Source: Pterobdella sp. o SKG-2022 (lineage: Eukaryota > Annelida > Clitellata > Hirudinida > Piscicolidae). From it: a DNA stretch of 64,000 nucleotides. This document shows, piece by piece, positions 58,553 through 64,000 of this stretch (position 1 is the stretch's first letter; the number at the start of each line of letters is the position of its first letter). The translations under genes were made by a program, and so were the position numbers. Below the pieces are notes generated by a model. It ran no database searches. It saw nothing but the letters and a program-made list of their open reading frames with translations, and was not told the origin of the DNA. The stretch lies in assembly GCA_964035795.1 (NCBI GenBank), contig OZ038320.1, forward strand, positions 5,363,895 to 5,427,894, written 5' to 3'.

Positions 58553-60850
58553 CAACATACAATTTTTAAGTTTCTTATGTATATTATTTTCAAGTATTTT
58601 ATGTAATAAAAAAAATTTGATTGACAAAATTAATGATTATCGATCAGTAGAGAAGGTATGTTTGTGAAATGCTTCGTAGTAGGATAACGTGTCATGATAG
58701 AGTTTATAAAGTTAAAAGTGAAAGTATGCAGATTATCCCAGAGTTTTTATAAGACAAAAAGTTTGATGTTGAAGTGCGTTTCACGTAAGACGAGTACCGG
58801 GTGAGAAAAACGTATTAATGGTAGTTAATACGTAAGACTAAATAAACAGTAGTATATTAATAAATCTAAGGTGTCTTATGTAAATGCTTCTCACGTAATG
58901 TGTTTCAGTTAAATAAATTAAAAATTTTTTATCACTATACTTCTATAATTTTGTAAACAATATCTTAGGTTAAACATCACTTGATGGGTTTTCTAGAATT
59001 TGTCATTTATCATTAGATAAGCTGGCACCAGACAGGGTTGGAGTAAAAACAGGCTTTGTTTCATGTAATAGATTGAGTTTATTTATTCAGTTATTTATAT
59101 TATCAGATACTTCAAGTTATGAAGGTCAAAAGATTTGAGTTTATGGTTGGAATTATAGCCGAAAACCTCGGAGCTTGGAATTAAGCTGGCAATTGAGATT
59201 ATAATCAATTTGACAGATACATTTTATGATACATTGATTTTTGGTATCAAGCCATATGAAAATTTTAACTCAATTAGTTTTATCAGTAAAACCTAATACT
59301 TATTCGAGTAAAAATCACAAATTTGTTACTCAAACCAAACTTTCAAAAGGCCTTTTGTGAGATTACTTCAAATTCTCAAATAGTTATGCTACTGAAACAG
59401 TCGAGTGGTCAACTTAAAAGTGAGTTGGTTCTTCCGCAAAAATAACTTGTTTTTTAAGTCCACGAGTTTTATTTTTCAATTTATTATACATGTTCTAAGC
59501 TTATGTAGCAGATAATAAGACTTGTTAAAACAGTGAAATACACGCCCAACACGCAATACTCGGGGTTTAAAGGTAAACTCACGGCACTCACGAAAAACTT
59601 TGCTATAACGACATGCTGTAAGATTTCTTAAGAAATGATTTAACAAAATCCTTTTGATCACAAAAATGGTTCATGCTTCATAAAAATCCACATAAAAATT
59701 TAATCATAGCATTTAAAATTTTATACTTAAAAATTAATCTCGTTGTATTGTGGTTATAAATTAAAAAAAAGTGCCAAAAAAATTGTCTCATTTTTTGAAG
59801 TTATTTAAAAAGAATTATTCTCATTGTATGTATATAAAAATTTGCTCTGGATTTTTTATAAAATAAACCAAGGCAATTTTAATTAGGCCAATATTATGTT
59901 ATTAGTAAAAAAACTATAATAATCTGTATCAGGTACTACACTAATATTAATTTTTAACATGAAAATGGGAAAGGAAATACGAAAGAAAAAGTCCAGAAAA
60001 CCGATATAGAAAATGTTTCTTTGGTGACGAGTGGCTTTTGGTGCTCAACAAAACCAACCAAGTATTTCATCAGAACAACAGTGCAAAATATGCTAACTCA
60101 ATTAATTTCATTAGTGAAGCGTAATACTTATGTACCACACCGCTTCATAACCTTCCCTGCTTCCTCACCATCAATCTTTCAACCATCTTTTTGCGTCTCA
60201 AACCATCTTTAATGCCCCCTGTCTACACCTCACACCCATCCATCAATTTAATGTTTATCCTATCTTAACAAACTTCGAGTTTTGGTAATAGAAGCATTTT
60301 AAAAAGTGACATTTTTAAATGAAATTTTTTGCTTACATACCAAGGATTTGAAATATGGAAATACTAAAAAAAATTTTTATCTATTCTACTACAAATAAAA
60401 AAAGTAAGCTAAAAATTTACTACATTAACAAATATGGCAAAGGTTGTATAAGTGAAGTGTGGCCGCCCAATACGTCAGAATTTAAACTACTCGTTCACAT
60501 AAAATAAAACAAAAAGCTTAACCAATTATGCTTAGCACCCTATATAAATACATTGTATTCATAATCACAAAAAAACGATATGAATGACCAGTCATTATGT
60601 TAAAACTCATTATAAATAAGGCAGCTCTTTAAGGCGTTAAGCAAAAAAAATCCTAATATATGACTTTTTAGAATGGCGAGTTTGACTTAATTTTGTTGAA
60701 CTAATGAAAGTATTTGATATTAATTACTCATCAATTAGGGTATGAAGCTTTTTCAATGACTATTAAGGTTTCTTAATAGTTATAGAGATGAAATACATTC
60801 ACTAAAAGTTAGGATATGGTCCAAAATATATATCGGAGACTCATATCTAT
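58553..60850. other. Intergenic region, no gene seen
   Basis: AT-rich sequence without convincing coding exons. The scattered short open frames show neither codon structure nor known motifs. Confidence 0.5.
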
Positions 60851-60859
60851 CTCTGAAAT

Positions 60860-61035
60860 ACCTGATTTTCGGACTCAACCAATTTATACGTCTCTAAGTC
60901 CAAAATGTCTAGTATTGGAAAGCGTAGGTTTGATGTTGATGGTCCAAGTTTGTGGAACGGCTAGCCGGAAGGCTTAATAAGGGTTAGGAGAGTGAAGGAC
61001 TTTGGAAAAGGGCTGAGAACTAGTTTTTTTTTTAA
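60860..61035 (+). pseudogene. Remnant of the C-terminal end of a non-LTR retrotransposon RT protein
   Basis: One frame reads SSIGKRRFDVDGPSLWNG, stop, PEGLIRVRRVKDFGKGLRT. This fits the 'F-x-GPxLWNsLP ... FKxxLKT' end common to many LINE RT proteins, with a TAG where Leu is expected. It is not part of the element at 40384-42570. Confidence 0.6.
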
Positions 61036-61321
61036 ATATTAAGCTGTTATAACCTATTATTATATTAGAATATTTATATAAAGTGATCTTGAAACTCCCT
61101 GGGATAAACATCACTATAATAAACCTCGTAGATTATTATTATCATTATTAATTACCAATATAAAATAACAACATTCAGCATAAATAACAATATACTATAA
61201 AACATCAGCCCATTGAAAGGAATTTCATTTAAAACCAATATGTTTAAATTAGAAAACACTATGGTAATAATCTTAACAAATAAAGTATTTTAACACGTTC
61301 ATCAGCGTTTTGAGAATCAGG

Positions 61322-61336
61322 GTTCAAACCCCAGTC
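61322..61336 (+). other. tRNA B-box-like motif, possible SINE relic
   Basis: GGGTTCAAACCCC is a perfect B box with self-pairing T-arm edges, but no convincing A box lies at the expected distance upstream, so this is not called a tRNA. Confidence 0.3.
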
Positions 61337-62000
61337 ATCCTTCTTATCTTAGTGGTTTAACAGTGTTTTTATAAACTAAATCTACCTTCTTTCAAGTTAT
61401 ATAACATTCAAAAACCTATTTACAGCACAAGCCCAATTATGTCAATATACACGTAATAAAATGTAATCTGATGTCTCATAGATTGTATTATATGATATTG
61501 TGCTATGAAGGTAGGTTCTCTCTGACACTCCTTAAAAGCATTGTAAGAAAAAAAGACAATGTTTTTTTTTATTTTTTGGTTGTTATTATTATTTTTTTAT
61601 CGGATTTATATAATTATTATTTTGTTATAAGTGTTGATTTGTATATGAATATAGTTTGATTTGGAATAATACACTAAAAACGATTAGGCTTGAAAATTTT
61701 TATTTTTTTTTGCGTGCATTTTTTAAATACCCGCATGAAACAAAACCAAAATTTTATTAACCTTTGAGCTTTTCAAGTCAAAATTAAATTTTCACAATCA
61801 ACTTTGACTACAATTTGAGCCCACAATGGAATAATGTTAGAAACTTATTTAATTATTTCATGTAGTAATATGAATAAACAAATTAATAATATGAAATAAA
61901 TATCTTATAAAAACGATTTGAATCAAACATTTCTATAAACTGAATACTAACACAAAGTTTTTCGTAAGTTGAACTCACATGAACTCATCAATGAACTCAT

Positions 62001-62034
62001 CAAGTATACAAACTTTGTAAAGTTTGTATACTTG
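62001..62034. repeat. Perfect 34-bp palindrome
   Basis: Arms of 16 bases (caagtatacaaacttt and its exact reverse complement) separated by GT. It is preceded by a short direct repeat of gaactcat-type units. Confidence 0.95.
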
Positions 62035-64000
62035 GGGATACAAATCGTTCTTGTAATAGGCTAGTTTAGTTAATAATAATAGAATATAAAATAAAGTTTA
62101 AAAAGGGTTAAAACACAGTCTAAAAATTTTGAAATAACAAAAATCCAAACACCATAAATATGTTAAATAAAAACACAATAACATAATTAGAAAATAACGT
62201 GAGTTTAGAAAACACATATAACTTCACTATATAACGATACAACTAACACGAAAACTAACGCAAAAATAAGTTTTACATAACGCCAAATAACACCTGAAAT
62301 ATTAAACAATACATACCCTATGAAATAATGAATAAAGCATGAAACTTTACATATGATACTGAATAATCTATAAAACAGTAAGTTATATATAACATTTAAA
62401 TGATAAATATTCAATGTAATCGTGATGAAAAAACTGCAACGCATGACTGGTTGGCTATAATGCAAGGCTCTTAAGGCGGCAGAACTTCATTACTGTTATT
62501 TATATGATTATCTATATGAGTTTTTCTAGTTATTTACCATTATTTATATAAAGCTTAAAACATATAAATATATATAGATAAATATTATTTAGGTATATAC
62601 TACTATATAAATCTCTATATAAATTCTAAAATATATATACGTGTCTATTGTTTCATATGAATACTTGTATAAATAATGCTATATATTTATATCATTGTTT
62701 GATGTGTCACTATTTTTTGATCAACAATATACCACGGTTAACTTTTTGAAGGCATTGTATGTATTTTTTGATAATTCAAATAAAATCAATTCCAAGTTAT
62801 AAGGAATTTTGTTCAATTAAATATATTAAGCAACAATATAAGCTAAAACTTGATAAATTTGACTTTATCCTATTTCAATTGTCTAGATAATAACTATTGG
62901 ATTAATGTATGGTTTAACTTATCATTACTTAACTTATTTTGCTCAAATAATAACACTCATTTTGTATCAAATATCACCATTTTTTATAATCAATAAACAA
63001 CCCAAAACCATGTTTTTAGTTTGAGGATTATAATTATTGTTAATATATCTTTTCTCATTGTTATCATTAAATGAATACATGTAGAAGTTTTCTTGCCTTA
63101 ATATCTTGTGTTACAGATTTTTTTATTTTATATGTTTAGTTGTATGTATTAATTGTTATTTTCAACTATTTGTATACCATATGGCTTATAATTATTGATA
63201 ATTTTGAGTCTGGTATCTCAAAATGATATGGTTTTTGTGAAAGTTCTTATTATCACGTATTGTGTATTTCTTTGTATATTTTCTCAATTTTATTTTATTA
63301 AGAAGTGCTGAGGTATCATCACGTTTTCATTAGTTAATCTTTCGAAAATAATTTCAATGGAATTCAAAGCGATTATAATGTGTGAAAGATTATAAGCAAG
63401 TATTCTGTCATAAACTTACAGTTTTTTTATACCATATTTTAAAAAAATTTATTTAAAAACTTATATCATTTAACAATGCTAAAAGATCGACTAAGTAAAA
63501 AATAACTAGAAACTTGAATACCTAAGTGAATTGGGAACTTTCATTATGATAATGAATCTACTACAGATTTTGTTTTGTTGAATAAATATATGAAGAAAAT
63601 GAAGATACTATGGGAGATCTATTTTGATATGAAGGTTCTATCCGAAAAGGTTTGTTGCTCTTGAATTCACTGGGTTAAACGTCACTATACGATTGGTATA
63701 TGATTATAAGTTTAGAAAAACTTTAGACTTCATACTATATAATGATAAACCGAGCAATATAATGACTATGAATTAAAAACTGATCTAGCAATACAATGAA
63801 GAAAATTAGTAGAACCATGGATGTTAGTCTGTTGAAATGCAGTTGAATTAAGGTGTAGCTTTGAGCAGTGAATAGAACCTTAAGGTTGCCGTTGTGATAT
63901 ATTAAGTTAGATCTACTAAGAACAGATATTTCGACTTTTCATATAATTCGGTTGGAAAAAACTGTTAAATAATTTTAATAATTTATAGAGGTTTTTTATT
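62035..64000. other. Intergenic region, no gene seen
   Basis: Very AT-rich with TATATA-like stretches near 62560-62640. No gene or structured repeat can be supported up to the window edge. Confidence 0.5.

Noticed and set aside
61471..61659. Hydrophobic 62-codon plus-strand frame
   Set aside because: Composition is explained by T-rich DNA; no supporting signals.

Overview
This is a eukaryotic, almost certainly animal, window. It is strongly AT-rich and dense in GT-AG introns, many of them only a few hundred bases, and all seven protein genes I could rebuild use the standard code. The gene set (complement/alpha-2-macroglobulin-type protein, EF-hand large Rab, NCAM/Fasciclin-2-type adhesion molecule, BRPF scaffold, peroxisomal ACBD5, U1-70K, mitochondrial Hsp70) points to an invertebrate metazoan, probably a bilaterian. 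I cannot name the species. No bacterial-style operons, CRISPR arrays or prophages are visible.

Layout: 1-6414 (-) N-terminal half of an alpha-2-macroglobulin/TEP/C3-family gene that runs off the left edge; 6872-7055 a foldback MITE; 8901-17338 (+) a CRACR2A-like large Rab GTPase; 17.7-21.2 kb gene-poor, with an unassigned decayed coding segment and a tRNA-like element; 21316-24348 (-) ACBD5-like; 24743-36090 (+) an NCAM/Fasciclin-2-like protein with a probable GPI-anchor tail; 36312-39898 (-) U1-70K; 40.3-43.1 kb two nested dead non-LTR/RT elements in opposite orientation; 44302-51298 (-) mitochondrial Hsp70; 51745-57956 (+) a BRPF-type PHD/bromodomain scaffold without a PWWP domain; 58-64 kb gene-poor DNA with transposon fragments.

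Organisation: the genes are unrelated housekeeping and cell-surface functions, not a pathway cluster. Two pairs are tightly head-to-head (ACBD5/NCAM with 394 bp, mtHsp70/BRPF with 446 bp between start codons) and may share promoters. NCAM and U1-70K converge tail-to-tail with polyadenylation signals placed so that their 3' UTRs would overlap. Exon models were made by eye from splice-site consensus, reading phase and remembered family motifs; no alignment was run. I found no convincing undescribed multi-gene system. The most interesting items are the shortened BRPF, the ACBD5 FFAT motif, the nested retroelements, the MITE families and an unassigned decayed coding segment near 18.4-19.0 kb.
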